Assembly (NCBI RefSeq): GCF_021462225.1
Contig: NC_061815.1
Coordinates: forward strand, 47,033,873 to 47,097,872
DNA from: Girardinichthys multiradiatus
Taxonomy: Eukaryota; Chordata; Actinopteri; Cyprinodontiformes; Goodeidae
Length of the DNA stretch: 64,000 bases
Reading direction: 5' to 3'
Under the pieces are notes generated by a model that had not been told where the DNA came from, did not search any database, and saw only the letters and a program-made list of their open reading frames with translations. Below, in pieces: positions 46,062 to 59,139 of this stretch. The number at the start of each line of letters is the position of its first letter. Positions within the stretch are counted from its first letter, which is position 1. Made by a program: the position numbers and the translations under genes.

Positions 46062-47987
46062 AACTGTTTTTTTCCATTTCTATTCCAATTTATGGAGATG
46101 CACCTTTTACTTTGGATTTGCTGCAGAACTTTAAGGAAATGAATAAAATATGCAAAGGAATGAGTAAAGACACATGGTCTTTGAGTTAAACAACCTATTT
46201 TTCTGTATATAAAAATATTTCTAGTGCAGCTCTTGCATTAACCCTCACCCATTCATCTGTGGGAGATTTTAAAAGTGACGTATCAGAACCCCATCTGACA
46301 GAATATCCGAAGCATGATAATAAACAGAGGGTGGTGTGTATCTATAGCTGTATTATTATCTGGCTGGGGTTTTTAAAAGGATTATTCTGTTGAATATTTG
46401 ATGGGTTTATTTTTATTTTTATTTTGCCACCACTGTGTAAGCATTTCCCCATCTTTCATTCACTTATCTAATATATTATGGTCTGAATAATGACACTATT
46501 TCTTGTTTCCAAATAGGTTTGTGTGGTTTTGCAGCACACGGTAATCTTTGTGTGAAGCAGTAAAGCATGACACTAAAACAATAAAAGCATGAAACCAAAA
46601 CAGAAAAATACATTAAGCGAAACTGTGGGATCCATCATTATCGATCAAAAAAAAAGCTGTGTGGAAAAGTAAAGATGACAGATATAATGATTGATGAGAT
46701 TCAACTATTTCTTTCTTTTTTATAACAAAAAAAATTGAAATTCTGTGGAGGATCACAAAGAAAAGTAGTTTGTAAGCCTGAATTTGTCAGTGTTCACATG
46801 GTTTACACTTGTTGTAAAGTGACAAATTTCCCTTTGACAAATTAATTGTGAATATTATTAAATATTATCCAAATTGTCACCAAGCAATAATTTAACTTCA
46901 AGAAGGTAAACATCCGCTATGATGTAAAACAGTAATTCAGTAAAATTATAAGGAGGACAAGCTTGGAAAATGTCCTTGATTGGAGAGTTTTCCAAATGTC
47001 CTAAATGATTTCAGTGTGGATTTGTTGGAGTGTAAATTCAGTAACGGGGCTTTGGCTGTTTCACCAATGTGCAAAATCTCAGAAATATTTTGTAAAAACA
47101 GCTGTTATAAAACAAATATTTCAAACAGGCCGAGGTTGTTTGTCAGTGTAAAACTCTCCAGATGATGATTTCCTTGAAGAGGAAACAGTATTTACTTGTA
47201 TCCGTAAAATCTGTGAGCTGCGTTCTTTATGACGTGTTTTATATCTTCTAACCATTATATTTAGGTTAAACATGTCAGCTAGAAAACTATGTTTTGTCCT
47301 TTTATTATTTAATCTCTTAAGATTTTCTTAGTATGTAAAATATCCTTAAGTGATTTCTTATCTGACTGGAATAGTTATTCTGTCCCCTGGTTATATGCTA
47401 CAGTAATTATTAACCTCTCAGATATGATATGATACAGTGAGAAAGTTTTAAATCATTCCCATTATCTGTTCAATAGAACATGATCATAGTGCAGTGGTTG
47501 TAATGTATACGTGGAATGCAAAGAAGACAAGGAAGACCTAACATCTGTCTACAACAGATGTACAACGTCTGAAAGTCACGTTCAAAAAAACAGATAAAAT
47601 CCCTGCAAAGGTACAGATAAAGAGACAGAACCTGAATCATAACGATGTTTACAGCTTAACAGTTGGGCAGAAACTGATGGTGAAGGTGCAGAAAATGCAC
47701 CTATGTAGGGAAATGACAGACTGTTAGGAAATATCTTGTTGCAGATCTAGTACCTGTGGTAGTAACATAGTAACAGGATGGATACGAATTCAGTAGGGAC
47801 AAAACTCTACCCAGTAGTAAGAGTGCAGCAATGGGTTGTGCTTGCCTTCACACTGATATGAGGTTTTCCAAATTTGCTGCATTCTAGAGATGTTCAAAAC
47901 AAATCCTGGAGGCAATCAATTGGTTTCAATCTGGTATTAAAGCAGTCACAGTTCCTTGAGATTTGGAGTATTTTTTTATGGCTGAAC
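46062..47987. other. Intergenic or intronic sequence, nothing recognised
   Basis: AT-rich, without a recognisable repeat or exon. It may lie within the 3' part of the SPMIP2-like gene. Confidence 0.35.
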
Positions 47988-47994
47988 GAGCCAC

Positions 47995-48350
47995 ATTTCA
48001 GGCTGGCACAGTTGATAGAACTGTTATCTTGCAGCAAGAAGGTCCTGGGTTCGACTCCCAGCTGGGGGAATTTCTGCATGGAGTTTCCATGCGTGGGTTC
48101 TCTCCTGGTACTCTGGCTTCCTCCTCTGGTCCAAAAACATGACCGGTAAGGTCAACTGGTCTCTCTAAGTTGCGCTTAGGTATAAATGGGTGTGTGCATG
48201 GTTGTTTGTCTTGTGTGTCTCTGTGTTGCCCTAAGATGGACTGGCAACCTGTCCAGGGCGTACCCCGCCTCTTACCCGGAGACCACTGGAGATAGGAACC
48301 AGTACCCTGTACAGAAAAAGCGGGTATAAAAAAGTTGGTGAATGGATGAA
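47995..48350 (+). mobile_element. Full-length tRNA-derived SINE
   Basis: The tRNA-like head carries a Pol III A box TGGCACAGTTGATAG (48004-48018) and a B box GGTTCGACTCC (48048-48058) that fits the consensus. The body is shared with the SINE at 40281 (GACCTGTCCAGGGC... family), followed by the GGAATAAGCGG-like end (AAAAAGCGGGTATAAAAAAG) and a GGATGA tail. This is the only copy in the window with both head and tail. Confidence 0.8.
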
Positions 48351-48792
48351 ATGTTTAGGCCCTGCACTAAAAATAGGACAAAAAAACAGCCAGAGTCCAA
48401 AGAAAAACATCACAAGACCTTCAAAAAACTTGAGGACACAAGACCACATTAAAATATTACAATAAAATCTGCTATGGCTCAAGATTTCTGCACACAACTT
48501 TACTTATTGAGTTGATTCTTTATGTACTAGTTTGTAAAGCATATTAATACTCATTAAAATGCTTATATTGAAGGTTATGTTAATTTATGATGACAACACA
48601 AAAGCAAATATAAATTACTTGGCTCACAATAAATGTTTTATTGGAATTGATAAATATATGACTTTGAGCAAATAAAAAGAATAAAAACGACCCCGCCCTG
48701 TGGGTTAACATGAAAGTCTTTCATGTCATTCAACGCATGCCACGTATCTCTCTCTGTAGCCTCCAATGGATTCATGTTTGTTTTTCTTTCAG

Positions 48793-48899
48793 AAGGAATG
48801 TCATCCATGACTCAGAAAAAGTCAACACCAAGTTTTCCAGAAACAATTAGAGCAAACAACAGGTGGCATTCTGCCGCCCACAGAGAACGGAGGATCTGA
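48793..48899 (+). CDS. Possible terminal coding exon (unassigned)
   Basis: A strong acceptor (GTTTTTCTTTCAG) precedes an open frame GMSSMTQKKSTPSFPETIRA followed by NNRWHSAAHRERRI and a TGA. It would need one base from the upstream exon. It could be the end of the SPMIP2-like gene, but an intermediate exon would have to be found to link it to 43038, and I do not recognise the residues. Confidence 0.22.
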
Positions 48900-50529
48900 C
48901 TTTTGATGAGATCCGTCAAGTCTGATTAAACATCTCCTAATCAGTATAAAGAGATTACTCCCCAACACTTATTTTCAATTCACACCCTCCAGCTTTAGTG
49001 TGAAAGAGGCCTAATTAACAATCAGATGATGGAAAAAAATGTTTTCTGCACATCTGTGAAAGTTCATGGCCACTTTGTGACTTTGTTCATGGGATAATTG
49101 CATGAAATCTGAACTTTTATACATTATTGACCATAAAAGCAAGCCAAGAAAGTGTTAAAAAGTGTGAAAATTTCAACAATATGTCAGTAATTCCTCAAAC
49201 TTGACTTTATCTCCAGAAATTACTTTGACATCCATGCTGGTATTGTTTTTCGGAGCTCTTTTGTCCCTCACACACTTGTACAGTGACCAACATTTTACAT
49301 TGTTATTTGAGAAGCACCCGTTAATCCATCCCCAACGGCTACAGCAATCAAATCCCCTTATGTCTGCTGTAGATAACAGAACAGGTTATTTGGTGCATTA
49401 GAAACCATCAGTTTCCACATAATGAGCCAAGCAGACATCCATTTGTTGGGGTCAACTTCAATTGGCTGATGACATCTTTGCTATAGTGGAGTTGCCCCTA
49501 CTCTGGTGGGCCCTACACCTGAGGGCATCTTGAGGCTGAATTTGTTGAGCATTTCCAAGGCAGCCCTACATGTGTGTACCTACTAATCTTCTTTAGCTTT
49601 CCTGTAGAGCTGGTATCTCCAGCCTGATATTTTCTGTGTTTGTTTGACTTCTTTGTCAGGCTCCTCCACCTGAAACCACAGAAAGCAAAGTGTGAGCCCT
49701 TTTGCATTTTGCACATTGCACTTTCTTGCTTAAGAGTAATTTCAAATTCTAAAATCTTTGTTTAAGCTATAGGTCCAGCAAATGTGTATTTAAGAATCAC
49801 TAATACAATCAATCTGAATGTACTGAATTAAAATGAATTGTAATACGCTCTGTCTTTTTGCTTTATTGTTGGCACTATGTGTTTTGAAGGGCCATATGTT
49901 GAGGTTTCATGGATTCAATCACTTAAGTGTCTACAATGTGGATGGGTGTCAGAAATTCCTCTGGTTTAACGCAGAAAGGACAGAAGTACGATTAGAAATT
50001 AGTGTTTAACTAGACCTAATGAGGCTAAAGACAACAGAGCAAGCCAGAAGCCTACAGCAGCCTGTAGACGTTTACACGCCCTGGTGAAACTGCCAGGTAA
50101 ATCTTTAAAGCTTTTTCTGCATATAATATGCAGACATCCAATTTTTATGTAAAATTCAACTGAAAAACAATTATGTGGGAAATGTAAAAAAAAACTAAAT
50201 TATCCAGAAATTTAGTTGCACACACCTCACACTAATGATTTGTTGAATCACCTTTTGTTTATTTTTCAGAATTAATTCTTCTTTGGTGGAAATCTATCAG
50301 CATCTGACATTTGAAATTGTCAATATTTGCCCACTCTGGCAAAAATGCAAAATATCTCCAGATCCAACAGATTAGGAGAACATCTCTCATCCAGAATCCA
50401 CCTCTGGTGAACTTTTTTTTTTCGGTCAGATTTAGCTCTGAATTGTTGCAATGCCCTTTCAAAATGTCATCTCATTTCAGAACGTTTTCCTCTGATAAAG
50501 TCACTCTTATATTGAAATGGAGAAATGGA
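48900..50529. other. Intergenic sequence, nothing firmly recognised
   Basis: A second acceptor-like site at 49642-49651 (TTCTTTGTCAG) is followed by a short frame APPPETTESKV and a stop, which could equally be chance. No FNIP2-like exon was seen. Confidence 0.35.
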
Positions 50530-50539
50530 GAAAGCGCTG

Positions 50540-50704
50540 CGTGTGTTGTAGAGGTAGCGCACGCATATGCAGAGGCAATGGGTCCTTTATGCAGCTGTCC
50601 AGGGTTTGATTCTTGACTCTGGATTTTTAATGCATGGCTTCGCTTCTCTCTGTTTTCTCTGCCCATTTCCGGTCTATATACTGTGAAAAAAAGGCCACTA
50701 GTGA
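50540..50704 (+). mobile_element. Second type of tRNA-derived SINE
   Basis: The head has a degenerate A box around GTAGAGGTAGCGCACGC (50548-50564) and a B box GGTTTGATTC (50603-50612). The body is TGGATTTTTAATGCATGGCT and the end AAAAAAAGGCCACTAGTG. It differs in body and tail from the SINE at 48 kb. Confidence 0.65.
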
Positions 50705-51059
50705 GATAATTCCCTTGTGCATATATCAGGAAAATCCTGAACTATAGAAGACTGAATGCTGAAACAGAATCAAAAGCTACTGTAACCACATTTTAATATA
50801 GGGCTTTGCACACATGTAAACAGGTTTCTTTTTTAGTTTTCTTTTCCTTATATTTTCTTGTTTTTATGGTTGCTTAGCAGTTTAATTGTGCAGGATTTAG
50901 GTCCCATTGTATGGAGAATGGTTTAAAATTATTTGTTTAAGCTTCATAATTTTATTACACTGATTTTAAGAGTCACTGTAAAATGTTCAACTAGATCAGA
51001 GTACAACCATATTAAAACATTAATATATTTAATGTCAAATCGGGGCTCGGAGAAACTGG

Positions 51060-51179
51060 AGTCTGCTTTTATTTTGAAGCGTAGAAACGGAAGTTGCGTA
51101 TGCCTTCCATTCATAACGTAAAACGGCTCCAGTGCACCGGCTGAGGTTTAGCTAGAATAAACTGCAATTCCTCCCGAAA
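51060..51179 (+). promoter_or_regulatory. PPID promoter-proximal region
   Basis: The 120 bp before the PPID start are less AT-rich than the flank. They contain an ETS-type motif ACGGAAGT at 51087-51094 and no TATA box at a useful distance. The transcription start is not visible. Confidence 0.4.
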
Positions 51180-54100
51180 ATGTCTCACCCAGCGCTGTCG
51201 GGAAAGCCTTCCAACCCCGAGAATCCTCGCGTTTTCTTCGATGTTGATATTGACGGAGAAAGAGGTCAGTTATTTTTTATTAACTCGTGTAACCGCTGGT
51301 TTTGCGGCTAATCGAACCGTTAGCCTGTTAGCTACATCCGTACCAGTGACTTCCAGAAGCTCATTCATTTTCTTCATGTGTTAGAATGAAACCAAGCTGA
51401 TAAAAGAAGCATGTTAGAAGTGTCGCTGTCAGGGTTTGTGTTGTAAAATCACGTTTTAGTTTGAAATTGTTTCAGAAATAATGTAACCTCTAAACTGTGG
51501 TGGTAGTTACTAGTAGTCATGTTGCTATATTTAATCTAGATGCACGTTTTCCTGCCTTCATTGTGTAAGAAATCACACGTATCAATCGGAACCGGTCAAT
51601 ATAATTTTCAACAATTTTGTTTTTAATTACACCTTGTGATCACGTTTGATCTAATTTTGAAATTAAAATTCTCAATGTTCTTTTGCAGTCTGGAAAAGTA
51701 TGGATTTTTTTTTTTCCACGTCTGGATTACAATGTGGAAAAAAATTACATTTTATATGTAAACCATTCTATTAAAGGTGTATCCATCCATCTGTCCTTCT
51801 CTCCATCAAAATCCATTTGGTTATACATTTCCATCAATCTTTTCATCCACCTGTTTGACCATGCACCTATCTGCTTGTTCTTCCATCCATCTGTCTGTCA
51901 CTATCATCCCTTTTTGTTCCCATCCATCCATCGATCCATCATGAGTGAAAAAGTATGGACATTTGTACAAAATTTGTAGGAATCCTGAATTTGATTAAGT
52001 GCACAACCCAAGTAAACAATCAACCCATCATATCATCAACACAAACCAGTAAAAGGTTAGAATAAATGTCAGTTAATTGACCTTCTATCCAGCTAAGAGA
52101 TCAGGTTTGTTACCGAAGAACATTTTCACCATTTAAAATTGATGAAGAATATTCTGCTTGTTATTTTTCTTATTAAACATTATAGTTGCAACCTGAAATT
52201 AAGATCTAGATTCATATTTTATTTATACGTATATTGAAAGAAATTGGAGATTATGCAGGCTAGCTTACCATGTACCCATGTATCCAAATTCATTATTTTT
52301 ATTTTTAACATGTCAGAGAAAATAAGTGTTCATTTATAAACGTTTACTAATAAAAGAACAAATATGTAGTACTCAGAGGAACTGCAAAAAACGAGAAATG
52401 GATCTGAGACCCTACTGGTCTGTTAAATGTTAGAACTCAGGACTGCGGCTAGTTTGGATGGATTGCCAAGTGCAAGAATCCCAGCACCTGTACCACCGGA
52501 GACAACTGTGGAAGATTGGGATCTCCTCAGCAATCTATGAGGACTTTCTATTTTGGGCTTTCTAATATTACTTCCTGGTTTGAAAATAGGTGCATTAAGG
52601 GCTGTAAAGCCGTTCAGTGGGGTTCTGCTGAAGGTCAGCTCTATCTAAATGTTTGCACACCTCAGCCGTCATCTTGCTGCTAAGCCAACATGTTATGTTA
52701 TAAAGCAGTGATTTTTCTGCTTATTTTTTTATATTTTACCACATAATATTTTAATATTGAACTATTTGAGTACTTTGTCATGATTTAGTAACAATACATT
52801 GTAAAAATACATAAAACTCACAAGATGAGATCAGATTTTAAGAATAAATAATAAATAAGATCAGCGGATATTGTCGGTGTTGTCTTTACAGCTGCTGCTG
52901 GTTTAAGCATGGCGCTCCAGTGTTGCTGAAGGTGTCTTTGCATTGTGCTAGTGTTAGCCGCAGTGTACGGTAATGTTTTCTTCTGCAGTGCTTACATATT
53001 GCCCGCGTCTTGTCTGTCACTCAGTCAAAATTTCCAATTTCTACCTGGAGACACAAAACAAATGATTTAAGAGTAGTTGAGGTGTCTTCTATTACAAGTT
53101 CATCTGGAGAAGCTGTGCTGACCACAACGGGGTAGTGTTCGCGAGATGTTTTAATATTGCGAGATCTTGTACGATGAGATCTTGTTACACCCCTATGATT
53201 AACTGTTTTTTTTTTTTTATATTCAAATGAATACTTTCTAGTTCTTCTCAGTCCATGCACAACCTCTGGATCTGGAGATGTTTTATTGTTCCGCTTGAAT
53301 AACTATGCATGTGACGGAGTATCTAAAATCTTTCTTTTAGAAAAGGAACATATTCATGAAGAAGGTTTGCTAAACTGCAACCAGATTTCCTGAATGGTCT
53401 TTTCTTCACAGTTTAACACTTAACTTTTTAAACAATATCATATTCAGGTAACATATTTACTTACAGTTAACTTCATCTAAGTTTTACCCAAACTCTCTTG
53501 CATCTGAAGGTGTTTTCATTGTTTTTCTGTCCTCAGCTGGCCGAATTGTTTTGGAGCTGTTTGCCGACATCACCCCTAAGACTGCTGAAAACTTCCGGGC
53601 ACTCTGCACCGGAGAGAAAGGTGTCGGAACATCGACCGGGAAACCACTGCACTTCAAAGGATGTCCGTTCCACAGAAGTAGGCAGCCTTGATGTCACATT
53701 TGAGCTGGTTGAGTAGGCAGGACACCTTGAAGTTGAAAACCTGTGTGGTGGTGAACAGCTGAAGGGAACATCCAGTGAAGCGCCACATTATACATTATAT
53801 CACCGGGCAACACATGACATCTAGTCAAATCCTTTGTCTTATACGCTCCGGTGGAGGATGGAGGTACTACAGGTCGCGAGTGCTACTTGTATTCAGAAGT
53901 CAGAAGATGGTTTAGAAGTATAAAGTATTAAAGTATAAAGTCCTTTGTTTTTAGAATGGTTACAAGGAAAAGTATTCTTAGGCATATGGCAAAAAAATAA
54001 ATATTGGTAAATGCTATAGAGAAACTGGTGAAAATGTGTGTTGCAACTTAGATATTTTAGGTAGAGAGAAATATGTTATGGCTTAGTTCATACATCAGAC

Positions 54101-57100
54101 TTTATTATGTTTTATTATGACATAAATGATACTTTAATTGCTAAAATAAAATTGCAGTACGTTTGTATATATTTTTTATACTTGAGTATACGTGAATATT
54201 TTAATTAGATGATGGATTTCACCTGGTAAAGGTAGCAGCAATGAGACAGTTTGGTTTGTTGAAATTCAACTTCAAAAATATTTTGGGCTTTAACCCAATG
54301 ACCCCTACATCAAGCCTGCCGGATCAAATTCTTTGTCTTAGGCCCTCTGGTGGATGATGTATGTAATTCAGGTGGCAAGTTTCATTCTAGAAACACATTT
54401 GAATTACAATGGGACATTTATTTTGATTGTAAATTGTCAATATATATATTAATATTGTATAGATGTAACATACATCTATAGATTGTATAGATGATAACAT
54501 TAAGATATTTTAACAGCCTTTATTAAACAGTTCAGTTTAGGGTTATAAGGGGTATATAACCTTTGACTATAATTTCTTGTATCCAGCTTTAAATGGTTGT
54601 TTTTTCTTTTTCTTTGCCAGTCATCAAGAAGTTCATGATCCAGGGAGGTGACTTCTCAAACCACAATGGCACAGGGGGTGAGAGCATCTACGGGGAGAAG
54701 TTTGAGGATGAAAACTTCCACTACAAGGTCAGCTTCTGCAGCCAGAGCAATTGAAATTTCAGGACGAAAAACCTTCAGATTTAGGAGGTGGAAGGAGTTA
54801 TTTGTGCTTAAAATATATGTTAAATTTGATCTGATATGTAACCTGTGGCAAAGTAATTGGCTAAAGTCGCATAACAAGAAAGCTTTGTTCTGGTTCATGA
54901 ATGTTTTTCCTCCTCTTGCAGCATGACAAGATGGGACTTTTAAGCATGGCCAATGCAGGGCCCAACACCAACGGCTCACAGTTCTTCATCACCACTGTCC
55001 CCACGCCACACTTGGACGGAAAGCATGTGGTCTTTGGACAAGTGTTAAAAGGGATCGGGGTTGTAAAAATGCTAGAGTCCATTGAAACTACAGAGGACAC
55101 CCCTGTAAAGGTACAGTTAACAGAGAGCAATTTAGCAAAAATATTATATCTCAATTATAAAAAAAATGTTTAGCATGACTTCCCTACATAAATAGGCCAA
55201 AGGGCACTGCAAAATAGAATCTAATCTGTTTGCACAATTTAGTTTTGTTAGGCAAAATTATATTTAATATGTTGGCACACTAAAGATTTGAGGTACAGGA
55301 TGCCTCAGAATGTTTAATTATACAAATATAGCAACATCACCACTCTAGTAGTCTATTGAAAATGTCCTCTTATCATTTCTGTTTGCAAACTCATCAAAGT
55401 TATAGGTTAAACATTAACATTAAAGTAGTTGTAATATTTGTCATCATTTTCTCACTAACACCAACAGACTCTGAATGACTTCAGCATGACATACCTGTCC
55501 GGCCTAAATTACAGTCTGCAGCCTGCATTCAGACCGTTGAAAGGAGCAGATACTGTAGGGTCACCATTTCAGGGTACTTTATACGCGGTTAAGTCTCTCG
55601 CTGAGGTTTGCTGTGGCGACACTAGAAATCAGAGGCATAAACTTTCAGCTGTCCTGCCGAAACCCAGCCATAACAAGGCCTGTGGTCCAACGAGTCTGAC
55701 AAACTGGTTAAAAGTTAAGCAGACAAATGAGACCAAGAGCTCCAACATCCAGCTAAATGTAGCTAGTAGCTGCTGGAGAAGAGGACCGTTTTTGCAGTTT
55801 TCTTTTGCTTTTAGTGGAGAAAAAACATCTTCAAAACGTCTTACTGGCACATTTATAAGATCCAATATAGACCTGCACTGAACACTTGTTGCTTTATGGT
55901 GGTTACACTATCCCTGCTGCGGTTTCACTGCCTTTTGCCCCCATCTGCAGCAAGGTTGGATAAACAACCAATAAACGTGTTTTGTTTTTTAGTAACAGAC
56001 AGTGACCCTTTTCATATGCCTGTTTTGGATCGGCCGTCACAAAGTCCTGATCTCAGTCCTATAGAACATTTGTGGGCAGAGCTGAAAAGGTGTGAGCAAA
56101 AAGGCAACCAACAAGCCTGACCCAGTTACACCAGTTCTTTCTGGAGGAATCAGCCAAATTGCCAGCAAACTACTGCTGGGAGGAAACCCAAAACATTTGA
56201 CCCAACTCGTGTTGTTTATAAGGCAGTTTGTCAAAAAATCAAAAGGAAATGTATAGAAACATCTGAATTTCTGAACTCTTTATTCTGGCATCATTTTTGA
56301 TATTCCTGACCTAAAACTGGAATGATTTGATGATCTGATTTGATGACAGTGAGGGGAATGAGGTGTTTGCATATACAATCAAATTCAATAAATTAGAAAA
56401 TGTTTCAACGCGGCTCGTTTGTCAGATTAAAAGCACGTTTTCATAATAGCCTTTAAGTAGGTAGTAAATGTGCTTTTTTTAAAATTGTATATTACAGTTG
56501 AATAAAGCCATTTAAAGAGAAACCTTTTTTATGACAAGATGAAATCTGTATGTTGCAGTTTTGTTCTGATACCTTATAGATATACCTTTTAATTTTATGT
56601 GAATATTTAAGATATCTGACATTTCTTTAAATAAATGACCAAACTGATTAAATTCATAACCTCTGTTCCCTGAACAGCCTGACGTTGTTAGCTGACATCT
56701 ATTTATAGAAAGGCATTGCTTTAATTCTGTGAGAAATATCTGAGCATTGAATAAAAACCTTATGTAAAAATATCTTCTCATCTCTGCCTTTTTTTTTTTG
56801 TTTCAGCCTTGCATCATAGCTGACTGCGGTGAACATAAGGACGGGGACAGCTGGGGCGCTGCACCGACTGATGGAACAGGAGATGCCCACCCAGACTTCC
56901 CTGAGGACTCAGACATCGACTTTAAAGATGTAAGTACCAGGGAGGTCTTTGATCTTCAAGGGCGTGGGTTAACCCTGGCGGAAAGCATCAGTCGGCTCCG
57001 CGAGGAATAGCGTGCCATCTTTGGAAATGTGCCTGTTTGCTGCCCTTTGCAGAGTCAGCCCAGAGAACAGATACACATTTCATTATTAGGTTCAAGACAT

Positions 57101-59104
57101 GCTTGGCCTGATAGAGACTGGAAGCTGAAGAAACTGTTGCAAAATATATTCAGGAACATGTCCCTGAAAAAATGAACTTGCACATAAAGTGACTTGGCTG
57201 GTCTCCTCTTTGTCATAATTATCCACAGATACAGCACAAAAAATTAGAATATCATGAAAAACTGAATTTATTTTGGAAAATCAATAAAAAAAAATGGAAA
57301 CTTCAATATTATATATAGTTGCAGGTAAAATGATTGAATCCTAGTGCAACTAAACTAGCAGCTGTTTACAAGAAACAAGTCAAACTGGAACAAATAGAAT
57401 ATCTTAAAACATCTAATATCAGTGGTTTCTCCACATGAAACACAACAGTTTAAATGACTAGAGGACTCATTATTCAAGACCTTCATGACAAGCTTGCTTA
57501 GTACTTAGTAGAGCACCATGTTGTTGTTAAGACCTGCAGGAAACACCTCTTTCCTGAAGAGTCTTAGCCTGCTTCTCCTTGGCAAATGTTCCCAGTTCAC
57601 TCATATATCTGCTGTGGACTTTTTGAAATCCCACCAGAGATTTTCAGAAGAGGTCAGGTCTTTTGAAACAAGCCTCGGTGGACTTTACTTGGGAAGCTTC
57701 ATCTTTCTCACAGGCACCATGACATTTTCCCCCAGGATATCCCGATTCTTGATTGAATCAATCTCGGCCTCCACGCGCTGCAGCTTTCCAGCCCCAGAGG
57801 ATCACTGAGCTTTTCAGCATAGGTTCTGTCGTTCCTGAGTTTGTGGGTCAGTACTGTTGTATGTCTTTGAGCTCGCCTTACTGTGGAAACTGCAACCTCA
57901 GCGTCTGGCTGTAGGTCTTTGTAGTCAGTCGAGGGTTTTTGACCTGCCTCCTCAGAATTGTGGTGCCGCCGGATGGTAGCTTCCTCTTTCTGCTACGTCC
58001 GTTACGTGCCGTAACCACAGTTCCTTTAAATTCCAACTCGACAGCTATGCATCCGACTCTGGGCTTTTCCTTTTTTATGCCAGGAAACGATCTCTGCTCT
58101 CAAGGTTTTAGATATTTCTCTTTACTTCCAACATGCAATGGAACATTACTGTCTACGGTCTAAATGTCCGAGGTGTTCTATCTAAAGAACATCTGGATCA
58201 GCTGCCTCAGGTGTAGCGGAGGCAGCTGATCATTTCCCTCAGAAAATTCAAAAGTTCCTTTAAGACAAATTAAAGGATGAAAATAGAGATGTTATGGTCT
58301 TACACATTCACTGGGTGTGAGGCACGGGTCATTTCGCTCTTCCATTGTCATTTCCACTTTGTGCCGTTTTGGTCACTTTAACTTCGTTTTTGTCTCAAGG
58401 AATATTTTAGTTTATTTGGTGGCTGTTGGCCATTATTTTACAAGAGGTGACTGGATCAGAACCAAAATAAATGGAGATGGAGTCACACAAAGTTTTCAGA
58501 TGATGAAATATAATAACTGCTTATCTTCATAGGTAATAAAACTACTTGACTACAACAAATGATAAATGCACATCGTGGTTGAATTGCATGGAAATGGTTA
58601 GTTTACAGGATAAAAGAAAGTAGGAAGAGAAATAATGTGTAGATACTGGGACACGAAAGGCTGATGACCTGAAAATCCCCAGTGAAAAACAAACCAAGTC
58701 AAGATTTCCAGAGGGGAACGTGTAACTTTTTCATTCTAACCTTTCAGGTTGACAAAGTTCTGTCGGCTGCTGAAGACGTGAAGAATATTGGGAACCTCCT
58801 TTTTAAGAACCAAGACTGGAAAGCTGCAGTTAATAAATATAAGAAAGCCCTAAGGTAAGACACCGTGTCACTGCGTTTTACTTTCAGTCGTCCTTGGAGA
58901 GCAGCAGGAATCCCAGCAGCACCTCTTTAAAGAGCCATGAAATGAAGATCGTCTGCATTAATCAGATATTACTCAAAGTATCTGAAATAAGTTGTTAATT
59001 TAAAATCTACGGCTGTGTACAAGACTCAAATCGAGTACAGAAGATCGGTGAAATACTTTTAAACTATATTCCTAATTCCTCCTAGATTAACTGGAATCAT
59101 CCGG

Positions 59105-59139
<35 letters not shown>

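Noticed and set aside
48004..48070. tRNA gene with A and B boxes
   Set aside because: No closed tRNA cloverleaf was evident, and the sequence continues into a SINE body shared with 40281-40554; it is the head of a SINE.
55486..55881. 131-codon plus-strand frame in PPID intron 4
   Set aside because: No recognised domain and a coding-poor composition; it is removed by splicing of exons 4 and 5, whose borders are clear.
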